DNA of 64,000 bases from the NCBI GenBank assembly GCA_024449915.1, contig JAMZAV010001050.1:124001-188000 (forward strand). Reading direction: 5' to 3'. The stretch's first letter is position 1. Each line of letters begins with the position of its first letter. Source of the DNA: Sweltsa coloradensis (lineage: Eukaryota > Arthropoda > Insecta > Plecoptera > Chloroperlidae). Positions 10,101 through 21,000 of this stretch are shown in pieces. Below the pieces are notes generated by a model. The model ran no database searches, was not told where the DNA came from, and worked only from the letters and a program-made list of their open reading frames with translations. The translations under genes were made by a program, and so were the position numbers.

Positions 10101-13100
10101 CCCCGACGCAATCGACGAGTGAGCGATAACCAACCAAAGATCGATATTTTTAATAGGAAATATAGCAATCAGTGGTATGGACAGTGCGAACACCCACGGA
10201 TCAACGCCAGAATCAACAAGGCCGATTCAGAACAACTTTGAAATTTATTATGTGCTTCGTTGCTAGGACGGCTCCAAAGTCACCGTTTACAAACTCCTAA
10301 GACTAGAACTGATGGACTTAAGTCCAAATCAGAAGTTAAAAAACTTCTGACTTTAGCGGGAATCGAACCCTGGACTTTCTGCATTGGAAGCAGATACGCT
10401 AACCACAAGAAAAAGTTTAAAAAAAGTTTAGTGAGTAGGCCTAACTACTCGTTGAGTCGAGGCCTGTAGCTAAGTAAGCAGCACTACCAGATTATTTTTA
10501 TAAACATTATATTCTTATTACAGCATTTGTACATGGTAAATATTCATTATGTAGAAAACATTTAATATGGGTGACAAACCATTATGTATAACTGACTTGC
10601 AAGTGCTATTCTTATATTATTTCTATATTATTTATGTTACGTAAATATGCATACAGTAATATGTATCTTGTTTTTAATTGGGTCTAATTATCTACATGAA
10701 TTATGTACTTATCTATGACAATTGGCCTACCAATAAATATCTATCTATCTAAATAGGCCTAGGCCTAATTTATTTTTCATTTAACGTGGTTGGTTTCAGT
10801 GTAATTCTTGAGACTCGCGTTAAATGTGATGCGCAGACCTTGGCAACAGTCACAAACAACGGCCCGACCGGGGTAAAATTGAATAACACAGCTCTGATAT
10901 AATTTTAACATGACACTCAACAGACTTGCAAACACTCAACAAAAGTAACAGTACAGTAGTACCGGGACCTCCAAGTGAATGGGGTGTGTGTGTTGCCCTC
11001 CAGCCTAAACATGCCTGACCGTTGTCTGTTGCCAGTGGCCACACACACACACACACTAACCCTTAATGAAACATTTCTACTCGTTCCCAGTTTAGAATGC
11101 CACGGGAAGCGGAAATACAATTACATTCATGGATGCCAACGTTGAAAAGTAGCACGAACCCCAATATAGCCTAACTAATTTGGGTACCCTATTATATTTC
11201 ATAATCAAAAACTATTGTTCTATGGCATATAGGCCTAAATAATTTTCTACCATCGGAGAGTAAAAATAAATCACATGAATAGCTAATAATAAGTCAGTTT
11301 GAAAAGTTGATTTTTGTTCTCTTGTTGGTAGACCTATTGATAATTTAAATTTTCCTTCACAATTGCTGCCAACGTCGACGCTAGTGTTTGGTGATCTTTT
11401 ATTTCCGTAATGTGTCACAATTCTTACACGACTGTTTTAATCTTTCAGTTCATCTAAGTATTTACTAAGTGTTCTGGAGCAGTTCAAAATGCTGAATATC
11501 GATAGTTTTAGAGAGCTGTCAATGTTATTTCCTCACCAGTGGCCACAGTGCAAAGGTAGCCGGAAGACGATAGTGCTGCGATCCCTCGGCGGTGGCATTC
11601 TTAACTGAAACCAACTTTACCAGTGTTGATATTTTGTATGTTATACAATTTGTATTTGTATTTATTTAGCGTCACATGATACATTCAGTATTGGTGCACA
11701 GTGGCACCTGAAAATCCTGAATAAATATCTAAATGGGTATAACCCTGCGTCAACGACCCATACAATGTCCAAGTCATCACCTACACAAACAAGGCCTACT
11801 GTAAATGGCTCACGGTCAAAAGAGAGCGGCAACAAGCGCGCCGCCCATAAGAGCGACAGACCAATAAGGTCGACAGGGAAATAAGAGCGACTCCAAAAAG
11901 AGGGAATGGCCAATAAGAGCGACAGGCCAAAAAGAGCGAATACCAATATGAGCGACTCAAAAAGAGCGAATGACCAATAAGAGCGACAGACCAGTATGAG
12001 CGCCAGGTCAATTATAGCACCAGCATGAGTAAGCATTGACAAAGTTAGTTCGTTAGTTATTAGGGTTTAAGGGCACACAACACTAAGGTTATTAGTGCCC
12101 GTTTGACAAAGTTGCTCCACATAAAAATAAAATAAAAATATAAACCTGTATAAATGGTAGCAAAATTAACGAAATTCGATCTTAACAGTGTGTCGTTCTT
12201 TTTGGTATGTCGCGGCCTGTCGTTCTTTTTGGTCTGTCGCTCTTATTGATCATTCGCTCTTTTTGAGTCGCTCTTATTGGTCATTTGCTCTTATTGGCTG
12301 TCGCTCTTTATTGGTCATTCGCTCTTTTTGGAGTCGCTCTTATTGGCCTTTCGCTCTTATGGGCGTCGCTCTTATTACCGCGCTCTTCTTGGTTTCGACC
12401 TTATTGCGGCGCTCTTATGGGCGGTTACCCTGTAAATAAATATCAATGATGCAGACCTTACATAGAACCGCACCGAATCCACTCCCAGGTTTTTATTACT
12501 ATGTATGTGGGGTTAAAATTATTAGCCTACAGTTACTTGTATACATATTCTGAGATTTGTTTTTGTACATGATGTAGAAGTAGAACATGCTTCTCTTGTT
12601 AAACCATGTTTCAACTGTCTGCCTGTGTCGCAGTGCACTCCTCCCATGCACTTTGCAGACAACCATTCTCGGCTTTTGCTTTGCTCATCTTGTTTGTTGA
12701 TGTTTCCAACAGAGACAGCAAGAAAGATATTATTCTTCTCGAGGCAGAATCTCGCCTCAATCAGCTGGTTGCCTCTCACTTCAAGGATATCGCCATTGAG
12801 CTGGAAGGCCAAGACCCGTATGAATACATCAGAGCGTATTCTGCAGGCCTGCAAGAATTCATAGAGGCCTCTACATTCCACTACTACTTGAAGAACAAGG
12901 GTCTTCCGCATTGGAATGAGATCGCAAAACAGCTCAAGTATGAAATTATACAAACTGAGAAGAATAGGACAGATGATAATAAATGCGTTGAAAAGGCAGA
13001 CATTGAAAAGGGCGAGAAAGATTCTGCAGAAAAACCGGCCGAGGAGCCGAGTCCATCTAGAACCGTTGTGACGCTGATTCCGCCGTCCGAATACATGCTC

Positions 13101-13409
13101 GGCATCGGCGATCTGACCGGAGAACTGATGCGCAAGTGCATCAACAACGTGGGTTCGGGCAACATCGAGGGCTGCTACGAGACTTGCGGCTTCGTCAAGG
13201 AGATCTACAACGGGTTTCTAGGCATCGGGAACTGTGGGCCGAAAGCGATGAAACAAAAGGTCCACGTGCTTCAACAGAGTCTGCGCAAAATGGAGAATGC
13301 TTGTTACGTGATTCACGTTCGAGGTTCCGAAATACCCAAAGAAATGCTTGCACACGTGTTTAGCGGAGGCCAAGACGATGGGCAGGAAGAAGATGAAGGT
13401 TTCTATTAA
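7179..13409 (+). CDS. TSNAX: Translin-associated factor X (TRAX), three exons, 323 aa
   Basis: CDS joins 7179-7194, 7305-7563 and 12713-13409. Introns are GT-AG (gtaagt/ttttag and gtaagc/caacag) and the phases agree. TRAX pairs with translin in the C3PO endoribonuclease, which trims RNA and removes the siRNA passenger strand. An N-terminal basic stretch (residues 9-28) looks like a nuclear signal. The translin-fold helices follow, with HDRHERIVKISRDITIESKR at 63-82, GLQEFIEA at 137-144 and GDLTGELMR at 224-232. The acidic residues E140, E143 and D225 align with those proposed as catalytic in TRAX. VRGSEIPKEML near the C-terminus is also diagnostic. Human TSNAX is about 290 aa. A lysine- and glutamate-rich insert (about 174-208) accounts for most of the extra length. 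Start choice: ATG with A at -3, split serine codon across intron 1. Confidence 0.93.
7305..7563 (+). CDS. TSNAX: TSNAX exon 2
   Basis: Acceptor AG at 7303-7304 follows a T-run; donor gtaagc starts at 7564. It encodes residues 6-92, from the arginine-rich N-terminus through SPVIALFLQYASALDSKHDR to IFLLHTLDR. It matches the first translin-fold helices of TRAX closely. Confidence 0.92.
7629..8296 (+). pseudogene. Non-LTR retrotransposon (LINE) RT fragment, frameshifted
   Basis: The region translates with RT motifs in order: VFIDFEKAFDKVPHDRL (motif A), SGVPQGSVLGPLLF (motif B), then after a frameshift near 7915 LFADDCVIYR (motif C). After another shift near 8160, LSWVEHVKEV and FVMRTLKGASRALKGHAYK follow. 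It is 5'-truncated (no endonuclease) and stops abruptly at a hAT-like end at 8297. The last block matches the LINE fragment at 45100-45840, so both belong to one family (L2/CR1-like by RT motifs). Confidence 0.75.
8297..8465 (+). mobile_element. hAT-like transposon end with GTAGCGCGCTAC palindromes
   Basis: It begins cagtcttggggagtagcgcg, the same kind of terminus as the hAT element at 51727. Repeated gtagcgcgctac and gtagcatgctac motifs follow. It directly abuts the LINE fragment. The matching right end and target duplication were not found, so it is probably a fragment. Confidence 0.4.
8466..9742 (+). other. TSNAX intron 2, anonymous stretch
   Basis: It holds a locally CpG-rich patch (8500-8660) with a CT-rich microsatellite (ctctctctcgctctctctct around 8600-8628). 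Further right is a stretch near 9185-9367 that is open in several frames at once, which argues against real coding. No gene was identified. Confidence 0.4.
9743..9997 (-). mobile_element. tRNA-derived SINE, head-less copy
   Basis: On + it reads from the AT-rich tail (aaataaataaataaattttt) through gagtctacccactcagttat and the conserved body caaccaaagatcgatatttt to cagaatcaacaaggccgatt. The tRNA-like head is missing. A second, fuller copy in the same orientation starts immediately after, forming a tandem pair. Confidence 0.65.
9998..10425 (-). mobile_element. tRNA-derived SINE, near full length
   Basis: The minus-strand order is tRNA-like head (B-box complement at 10359-10369), a short hairpin (aagttaaaaaacttct), the body and the tttattt tail. 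The head resembles a Glu/Asp-type tRNA (ttgtggttagcgtatc) but has no acceptor-stem complement, so it is not a working tRNA gene. It is the best-preserved uninterrupted copy in the window. Confidence 0.7.
11036..11058. repeat. AC dinucleotide microsatellite
   Basis: A run of about ten AC units in TSNAX intron 2, close to a second GT-rich stretch at 10981-10993. Confidence 0.8.
11449..11555 (+). other. Exon-like open segment in TSNAX intron 2 (unassigned)
   Basis: A pyrimidine-rich tract ending tctttcag precedes 107 nt that encode 35 residues without a stop (SSKYLLSVLEQFK... ending HQWPQCK). A possible donor, gtagcc, follows. If spliced from TSNAX exon 2 its start phase fits, but its end phase does not join exon 3, so it is not an in-frame TSNAX cassette. 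It could be an exon of a nested gene, a poison exon or chance. The family was not recognised. Confidence 0.22.
11836..12430. repeat. Inverted array of about 20-bp AAGAGCGA-type repeats (fold-back)
   Basis: The left arm (11836-12012) is built of units such as ccaataagagcgacag and caaaaagagcgaa. The right arm (12186-12430) holds the same units reverse-complemented (tcgctcttattggtcatt). The loop of about 175 bp is unique. The arms are tandem repeats, so many registers of pairing are possible. The open frames across it are translated repeats, not genes. It looks like a fold-back DNA transposon of unknown class. Confidence 0.6.
12713..13409 (+). CDS. TSNAX: TSNAX exon 3 (terminal)
   Basis: The acceptor AG is at 12711-12712 and the first base completes AGA (R92). 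The uninterrupted frame runs to TAA at 13407-13409 and codes residues 92-323. The open frame extends upstream to 12606, but those residues are intronic because homology and phase both begin at 12713. In vertebrates the same region is spread over several exons, so introns seem to have been lost here. The second half is visibly more GC-rich than the first. Confidence 0.93.
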
Positions 13410-13415
13410 AATCAC

Positions 13416-13547
13416 AATAAATGTTTCATTTTGTATCTAAAACATTAGTATGTAGGCCTAGTATGTACCATAATTCCATTAGGGATTTGGATAATACAAC
13501 AGCTAGGCATACAGATTCGTGCCCTCCTGCTACACTTCACTAATAAA
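13416..13547 (+). promoter_or_regulatory. TSNAX polyadenylation signals
   Basis: AATAAA occurs at 13416-13421, only 7 nt after the stop codon, and again at 13542-13547. The second gives a more ordinary 3' UTR of about 150 nt and is the likelier main signal. Confidence 0.55.
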
Positions 13548-13714
13548 GATTTTTAATTCAAGTTGATTGGTAGGCCTGTGCTATATTTTTCTAACTAACC
13601 CTACCATATTTCCCAATTGTAAAATAGAAATAGTGCAAGGAATTTAGAAGCTAGAAGCAAGTAGATGCTAGAAAGATCACCAAAGTGTGCCCCCGATAGG
13701 AAACGTTCTTGCAC

Positions 13715-13945
13715 TTTAACTAACTCTAGTTAACTCCTTAACTGCAGTTACGATTACAAAGTGAATAGAACCTAGTTAGTTTAACTCAAGTTAGCAGCGT
13801 AACTAACTGTGTTGTTACAACTCAGTTAAGCTGTTAACTGCAGTTAATATTTCCCGTGCTCGTGATATTTCCCACGATTCTATGCAAACATCTAACTGCA
13901 GTTATCTAACCATAGTTAAGCAATGTAGTGTAAACGGGGTATTAG
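13715..13945. repeat. Cluster of AACTGCAGTT / AGTTAAC palindromic motifs
   Basis: Within about 230 bp the palindrome taactgcagtta or its halves occur repeatedly, ending near gtagtgtaaacggggta. It resembles the subterminal repeat region of a non-autonomous DNA transposon, but defined termini and target duplications were not found. Confidence 0.4.
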
Positions 13946-13959
13946 CTGCTCTGCAGAGA

Positions 13960-15178
13960 ACTATGTACAATGTACAAGTTTCTGGTATTGGATAAAAAAA
14001 ATGAAAAATGAATTAATAACCGCCACTTTGCGCAAACAGCCGACATGAAAATATACTATTACTTATTATTAAAATATTACTAGGTACAGTACTAAGTGGG
14101 TCTGGGTATGCCCAGAGGCAGGCATTTTATTAATGCGAGAGACAGGGGTTCAATACCCCGCTGAGTTGGATTTTGTAATATCTTGTTTGATTTCCCAATG
14201 GTAAGAAATAAATTTACTTGGCTAAAAATTAAATTAAGAATAATTTTCACCCATCTGAATTCATAGACTTCTATGAAAGAAAGCCCCAAAAAATCTTTAA
14301 AAAGGAATACTTTGGAAATAATAAAAAGGATTATTCCTCATTGTAATCCTCGTGCTCCAATTCAAGTTGGTCCAACTATGAACCCCCAATGAAACTCGGT
14401 TATGTGCTTGAGTGGGTAGACTACATATGAAGTATTTATTTGTTTTTTATTTGGCCCACAGTCAGGGTATGTGATTTTAAATGAACTTTTCGATTTAAAT
14501 CAACATTATCAGTGTTGAAAAATTTTCCCAAGTTGGCGAGCAATTCAAATACTGCCTCAAGGGTTTCAGAAAATCATATTTAACGTTTTTGGTGGAAAAT
14601 GTGCATTCATTATTTATAAATTATGTGTCTAAATTCTTGCCACTGTAATTGATCAGACTGCAGACTACAGAATAAAGGCATTCTGTAACGCGCGCCGTGA
14701 AAACTTGTAGATTGAAACGAAATGAGAATTTCACTTTCTATAATGTTATTTCACAAGTTGTTGTTTTGTTTCAATCGACAAGTTGTGTCTGCCCAAAAGA
14801 TGCGGACACAAGTCTATGAACTAAAATTGATTATTATTATTATTACGTCATATTATTACTTTTTGACAAGTTTATTAGATATGGGATGGGATACGATACG
14901 ATCCAACGGCTTACCTTCGAGAAGTGATGGTAAATATACTAAATAGAGCCATAAAAGTATATTATACGAAACACAGAAAAACACAAGACGTTTCAACAAG
15001 AGGTCTCGACGACGAGCTCACTTAACAAGTTTAGGTGGTTGATTCTTATTTCACATTCAAAGTTTATCAACTGAAATGAAGCTGTCTAGACGTCAAATAA
15101 ATAAATAATATGTGAAGTCGAGTAATTGTTAGTTTGTTATTTGTTGCAAACTTAATTCTGATTGGTTGTTGAAATATT
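13960..15178. other. Intergenic region between convergent TSNAX and APLF, left part
   Basis: Apart from the tRNA-like remnant and a diverged SINE tail (gagtgggtagactacatatg near 14410-14450), no gene or clear element was identified. Short open frames here have no recognisable content. Confidence 0.4.
14100..14165 (+). mobile_element. tRNA-like sequence (SINE head remnant)
   Basis: The stretch gacaggggttcaataccccg contains a B-box-like ggttcaatacc inside a hairpin, with an A-box-like region upstream. It is not a full cloverleaf. Probably a degenerate SINE head. Confidence 0.3.
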
Positions 15179-15424
15179 GACCACGTTTATCACGAGAGCT
15201 GAGCCAGCCGAGCTATCTCGGTCTGTGCGTAATAAACATACACGCTAGCGGCCATCTTTCTTCATAAAACATCCAATCACAGCGTCTCATTCCAGTCCAG
15301 ACCGAGACCGTACTGGATCGTACCATACCAGCCCAGACCGAAAGCTTTTGATAGACGGTACTGAAATGAACATTCAGTCCGCACCCAAGCCAGTTCGGAC
15401 TAAGCTCGCGTGATAAATGTGGTC
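15179..15424. mobile_element. MITE with about 26-bp terminal inverted repeats
   Basis: Left end gaccacgtttatcacgagag and right end ctcgcgtgataaatgtggtc are imperfect inverted repeats around a 246-bp element. The flanking att on both sides could be a 3-bp target duplication of the PIF/Harbinger kind. Internal short palindromes (cagaccgaga, cccagaccga) are present. No coding capacity. Confidence 0.5.
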
Positions 15425-16604
15425 ATTAATTTTAATCATTATGTACTTCACAAACTCCATCCGATAGCTCAGCTGCAATGCAGCTTTTCCGAAAACCTGA
15501 GCATTCGACGACAGGCGGTGTAGAATCGCTGTTTTGACATATTGTTGTTTTATGTGAAACGATAACTTTTCACACCGCTACGAAACGACAACTACAACAT
15601 GATTATAGAATAAGAATCCAGCCGTCACCAGCAGGAGAAGTGACTGCAGTCATGTGTTAAGTACTTGCATCGGAGTTGTCAATCTGTAGTGTGCGTCACC
15701 GGGACAGGCCGTATCAATGCGAATATAGGCTGCACCTCTGTATGAAACACTCAATTGTTTAAAAGGATACCACTAGTATTCACAAAAAGCAGCGCATAAT
15801 GGCCACACTCTCCTTTTTGAACTTGATTTTTTATTTATATATAGATTTACTATGAAATACAGTATAATATAGGTGGCCTATATTTGCATAAATATAGCGG
15901 TAATTTAATAATAATACACACAAATACAAAAGTATACAAAAATACAAAAGTGAATATAAAATACTTATTTTTATTCATCAAATAGTAGGCCAGGCCTATG
16001 TATTATCAATTTATCATCATCAACAAATTATTTTCTAAACTCAATGAAATTCCTGTTATGAACATCCAATGCATTAAAAAATACATTTGTATCTTCAATA
16101 ACATATAAAGTATAAACTATAAAGTGGCCTACACGGTTTGGAAAAAATTGTTATAAACTCATTTAGGCCTTATTATAGGTGTACTGTACGCCTAGGTATC
16201 GACTAACCGTCCAAAATTCTACATCCTAGCTCTCAAATTGCGAGTGACTTTTTAAGTTTTTATGGTTGTTAATGATTCGTAAAATAAAATAATTTCACTG
16301 AATTTTTTTTTGTTATTTGATACTTGACTTGAAAAGCAATTGCATGTTCACTACATGTTAACGTTACATGAGCTTCATGATGTATGTAGGGTAAATCAGG
16401 GTTGCCACCAAGAAAAAATAAAAATCCTGTTTGAGCAGATCAAAAATCCTTAGAAATCCTTAAATGAAACACCCAAATCCTTAAAAATCCTTAAAATGCC
16501 TAAATGTACCAATTTCGATACGATATCGATATATCATAATGTAATTGTTGTAAAAAAATTGAATATATAATTTTTTATAGAGTAGGTAGGCCTATTTTTA
16601 ATAA

Positions 16605-16720
16605 ATAAATTTTAAAAAAATGTATAAAGACTAAAGAGTCTACCCACTCAGTTATATAACTGATTTTCAGTGGGGGACAGTAAATCAAAGCGACCAAGCC
16701 AACCTGTAGGCCCCGAATCA
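16605..16720 (-). mobile_element. SINE tail fragment inside hAT element
   Basis: The sequence gagtctacccactcagttat then ctgattttcagtgggggaca and aaagcgaccaagccaacc matches the 3' part of the tRNA-derived SINE on the minus strand. It is truncated after aatcaatcgggg. Confidence 0.6.
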
Positions 16721-16789
16721 ATCGGGGAAAAAATGATTCGAGGCCAAATAGGGTTGATAGAATGATAAGGTATCACCATAAATGCATAT

Positions 16790-16950
16790 TTTTACGATCT
16801 CACAACCGCGTTTTATGACCCGGCACCTCCACCATATGCACCAGCCAGGTTAATTTTATTTAGACTACCTACCCGGCACCTCCACCAAAATTCCGAAATT
16901 TTGCATTTTTGGTGTAAATTTTGATATTTATACATCGAAAATATTCCCAC
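16790..16950. repeat. CCGGCACCTCCACC-bearing dispersed repeat
   Basis: The block tatgacccggcacctccacc, ccagccaggtt and gactacctacccggcacctc is repeated at 59212-59430. Both copies lie inside hAT elements and just after a SINE tail fragment, suggesting a shared internal module. Confidence 0.55.
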
Positions 16951-17138
16951 TTATCAATATCGCATTGAAATATAGATTTTTTGACCAGCCCTAGTTAAAA
17001 ACGGCGTAAAACGTAATTTTTTTTTTTTTTTTTTTTTTTAAATCCGTAAATTGGACTAAAAATCCGTGTATCCGTTTTGCACCCTCAAAATCCGTTAAAA
17101 CGGATAAAATCCGTAAAAACGGCAACCCTGGGGTAAAT

Positions 17139-17787
17139 GTTGTTTGATGGAACACAAAACGTGTTTATAGGCATTCAAAGATGTCAAAAATTTGTTTGCC
17201 CTGAGCCGCTAGCTAGCGCTCACGGGTTCAGTTTTTTTAAGATTGGAAATTATTTTTGGAGGGTCGGTATATGGGGTCGGTACATGACTATCCATGGCCG
17301 AGTGTCTACGAACTGTGATCAAGATTCAAAATAATTCTACACAAAATAGGAATACTACTCTAAACAACCCCCATAAATGGATACTACTTGAAGTCAAGAA
17401 AGCAAATTTGGAATTATAACACGTACATATTTGGTTCTGGTTTGAAACTTGTAAACTGAGTTAGGGTATCTATGCTGATTTAAGCATTCTATTCAAATAC
17501 AACAGTAGAATTCCTGAACATTAGGCTATTGGACTAGGTAGGCTCATTTTATAGTAGAAGAAGTCTGAGCAAAATACATGGCATGCTCAAAATTGTATAC
17601 ATAAGAACTAAGAAGTCAACTTGTATGCTTGAGTATCACTCACACATTTGCCTTGTCACACCAGATTTTTGTAGGGGAATCTGTTAACAACGAGTAAATT
17701 AAAAATTCTTAAATATCACTTGTACTAATTCCAGTGATTCACCTCTTCATTAAGTATTAACTGTTGTGTACAGAACATGAAAAACAT
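17139..17787. other. 3' flank of APLF
   Basis: Unique AT-rich sequence downstream of the APLF stop codon (minus strand). It should hold the APLF 3' UTR, but no clear AATAAA was located on the minus strand. The open frame at 17137-17334 has no recognisable content. Confidence 0.35.
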
Positions 17788-18014
17788 TCATTTCTTTTTC
17801 TTTTTTGTAAATTTCTTTGCTTCACGTAGCATCCTTTTCCTCTCCTGGCTCTCTGCATCATCGTCGTCATCTTCGTCCAGGTCCGAGTCTTCTGAAGACG
17901 TCGGCTGGTAGTCGTCCGAACTGGCGTCATTTAAGAATGGATCGTCGTAATCATAATCGTCTTCCGAGCCATCTGCATCCTTAGCTGAGGGCCTCCGCTT
18001 CCGCCTAGTTCTAG
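17788..18014 (-). CDS. APLF: APLF exon 5, acidic histone-binding C-terminus
   Basis: Acceptor ggtttatag at 18015. The exon encodes TRRKRRPSAKDADGSEDDYD, then PFLNDASSDDYQPTSSEDSD, a run of aspartates and the end REAKKFTKKKKK. This mirrors the order in vertebrate APLF: DSFLDDEEEDYEP-like block, acidic run, then EAKRF and terminal lysines. Stop TGA at 17788-17790. The intron to exon 4 is about 12.6 kb and holds the LINE. Confidence 0.85.
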
Positions 18015-21000
18015 CTATAAACCAGGAAATAACCCCATTTTAACTGCGACAACAAATCCAGAATAAAAGCCGCAGTCAGAACTAAGAAATGTTGCAAGAT
18101 TGGCGGGGTTCGGTTCTTGCACAGGACGACTTGGTTCCTTGGGCTCAATAACAAACTAGCTGTTCCTGGTACAAGTTGGCAGGGTTGTTATGAACGAAGG
18201 AACAGTGGATTAGTTTGGAGCTGGCATGGTCGGAAGAAGGAATGCCAAACGACTGTGCGCATGATGGTTGACTTGTTGCTTAATGTCTAGATTCATTAGT
18301 GCGATGAGTCGATGACAAAGTGCAATCACATCCCCGGTCCAAGCATATTTCAGACCTGTGCCCTAATTGTATGAGCCACTGTGATACACTAGTGTAAGTC
18401 CAAGGTAGGTTTACCCTATACTTGCAATAGACCATTTTCAGAATTAACTGTGCATGTGCGCTCCGTTGCAAAGCATTACGGGAGAAAGGGCATCGACACA
18501 CTAAAAGCCATGCTTGGGCACGTGGCGGACTGCACTGACTGAGCTGGAAAAGCAGTACGCCACACACCCGAGCGTATGGCATTTTGCGTGTAAATCCCCT
18601 TTCTCCCATAATGCTTTGCGCGCGCAACAGAGGGAAAGCAGTTTACAACTTTGATCAAAACACTAGTACTGTTATTAGTTATTACTTGGTAACCACCACG
18701 TTGATGATACTCAAAGTAACATGTGGAGCCCGTATTAAAAAGTGAAAACAAAACAAAACACTACACAAATACAAAACATTCTACTTGTTCATATTCCATG
18801 AGTCCCCTCTCAAGAAAATGTATCTAGGCAACTTAAAAATTTAGCTAACGTAACATCACCAAGGAAAATCTGAATGAGTGTGGCAATGTTATAGAAGTTT
18901 CACATACTAGAAATAGATGTACCAACCAACACAACAGTGGCCCAAGTCGATATACTATACAGTAACATAGACTTGTGAGCCGAACTGGCAAGCAGTTATC
19001 ACGGGCAACCGTGCTGTGGAAGAGGTGACCTTGCCAACGTCACTTTTCTGTCATCACCTGCATTCAAGTTGATTCGGAATCAACCCTTTAAGCCAGGGCT
19101 TTTGTTTTGTGGTATTGGTAAATCTATAGACTGCGCATATATTGAGATTAAATTTTACAAATATGTTACAAAGGACCACACATGAAAAACACAAGAGCAG
19201 TTGTATGTAATTGATATTTCAAGTCAGCACTTATATAGGCCTACATACATTGCCATACTTTAGTAGTGTTTAAAAACTAGAAAGTGATTTTAGATTAACT
19301 AGGGAAACGCCAAAGTCGTTGATAGACGAGTGAGTGACCCATGTGTTGAGTACCCGGGAACATCCCCTTTCCTCCCCTATACCTAAGGCTGGATCTAGCC
19401 CAGTATGGGGAATGATACCGGGTATTCAACACATGGCTCACTCACTTGTCTATCAACGACTTTGGTGTTTCCCTAGTCTAGTTGGCTAAGGCACCTTTAT
19501 ACCCGGAATGTGGGAGACCTGGGTTCAATCCCATGGTCGGATTAGATTTTGTAGTTTATGGATTGTATTTTAAAAAATATTAAACATGTTTTGAAATGCA
19601 TATAACGCAGTTTATTCTACAACAACTGTGACAATACTATGTAAAACATAGCCAGTACAAAATACGAGTAAATATTGCAAGGTTTACTCAATCTCGAAGC
19701 GGAATTTGGGGATACCTTGAACATGCAAGTTTTGATAGACCTAGTTTGTCACTGCATAACTGCACTTCAAATATTTTTCCACTGCCTCCATTGCAACAGA
19801 GTAACATCTAAGAAGCAGTGATTTCTTCAAACGAAAAACCATTGTCGTTAAAAGAATTCCTACACATGTAAGGCCTATTTTTCAGTTTATTATTTCTTGT
19901 GAGCTTAAATCGCAACGGATATTGCTCATTTTGTTAGCAGTTCTAAGTTACCTGGTCACGGACGTCTCTTTAAAATTTCAGCTCAATCTATTTGGCCGTT
20001 TGGCCATATGAGCCCGGACAAACAGACAAACATACAAACATCTAGGTGCCCGTTAGGGCGCCGCAGCCAAGCCGCGGTGCACTACACACTCGGGAACCTT
20101 ATACAGCAAGCAGAGTTGGGGTGATTTCGAGGTGTCACCCAGCCATCATGAAACGTGATGTGAACTTGAAAACTATCAAAATCGAGGGGATTTAAGTACC
20201 TGACAACACATGCCAAATTTGGTTGGGGTACAGCATTCCTTCTTGGTGAAAATATGACTTGAAACATGCTCAAAATCACTTTAAGGATGTTAGTTACTAC
20301 TACTACTACTACTACTACTTCTACTACTAGGAAAACCCTTAAGTCCCGCCGCGTTGTTGGATGAGCGTAATTGGTGCATTGAGTAGCCAAGTGTTATGCG
20401 GATTTTCTGTTGTTCTGTGAAAAAATCATTACTAAGTTGAAGATTTTTTTAAATTCATTTAAATTAAATTAAAAATAAATTTTAATTTTTAATTTTTTTA
20501 ATTAATCGTAATTTTAAAAAAGAAAAAAATCGTAAAATTTCGATTTTCATAAGAAATAATTATTCAATTGTACTCAAATTTCACATGAATATATTAATTT
20601 ATAAAATTAAGGTTCTGTGAAAAAATCATTACAATCGGATAAAGCATGTAGGTGTTATAAGTCAAAGAAATTTTTAAAAAATCGAAAAAAATCGTAAAAT
20701 TGCGATTTTCATGAGAAATAATTTTTTGATTGCGCTCAAAAACGTGGCAGTTCTAAGTTCAGAGATTTCGAAGGCCTCCATAAAATGTCATCGCAATCGG
20801 AGTATCGGTTTAGCCGGAATCGTGTGGACAAACAGACAAAAATACAAAAAAAAGGGAAAAAAAAGAAAAAAACATTCCGGAATTTTTTTTCCAGTGTAGT
20901 AGAATGGCAAGTGTAGTCAGGTATCTAAATTCTCTCAACTTTGATAGTTTTCAAGTTCACATCACGTTACATGACGGCTAGATAACACCTCGAAATCACC

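Larger units (their letters stand above)
16397..17130. mobile_element. Non-autonomous hAT element with 8-bp target duplication
   Basis: The termini cagggttgcc and ggcaaccctg are perfect inverted repeats. They are flanked by the exact 8-bp duplication gggtaaat (16389-16396 and 17131-17138), the hAT hallmark. Subterminal repeats of aaatcctt and aatccgt type fill both ends. The interior contains a SINE tail fragment, a ccggcacctccacc repeat and a run of about 20 T. No transposase frame. Confidence 0.85.

Noticed and set aside
10355..10425. Functional tRNA gene in the SINE heads
   Set aside because: A- and B-box-like text is present but acceptor-stem pairing is absent and the sequence runs into a SINE body.
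11662..12439. 126-, 71- and 83-codon frames rich in SYW and RSFW
   Set aside because: Translations of the tandem AAGAGCGA repeats.
12606..12712. Upstream extension of the long TSNAX frame to an ATG at 12606
   Set aside because: The extra residues have no TRAX homology, and the splice acceptor with correct phase is at 12711-12712.
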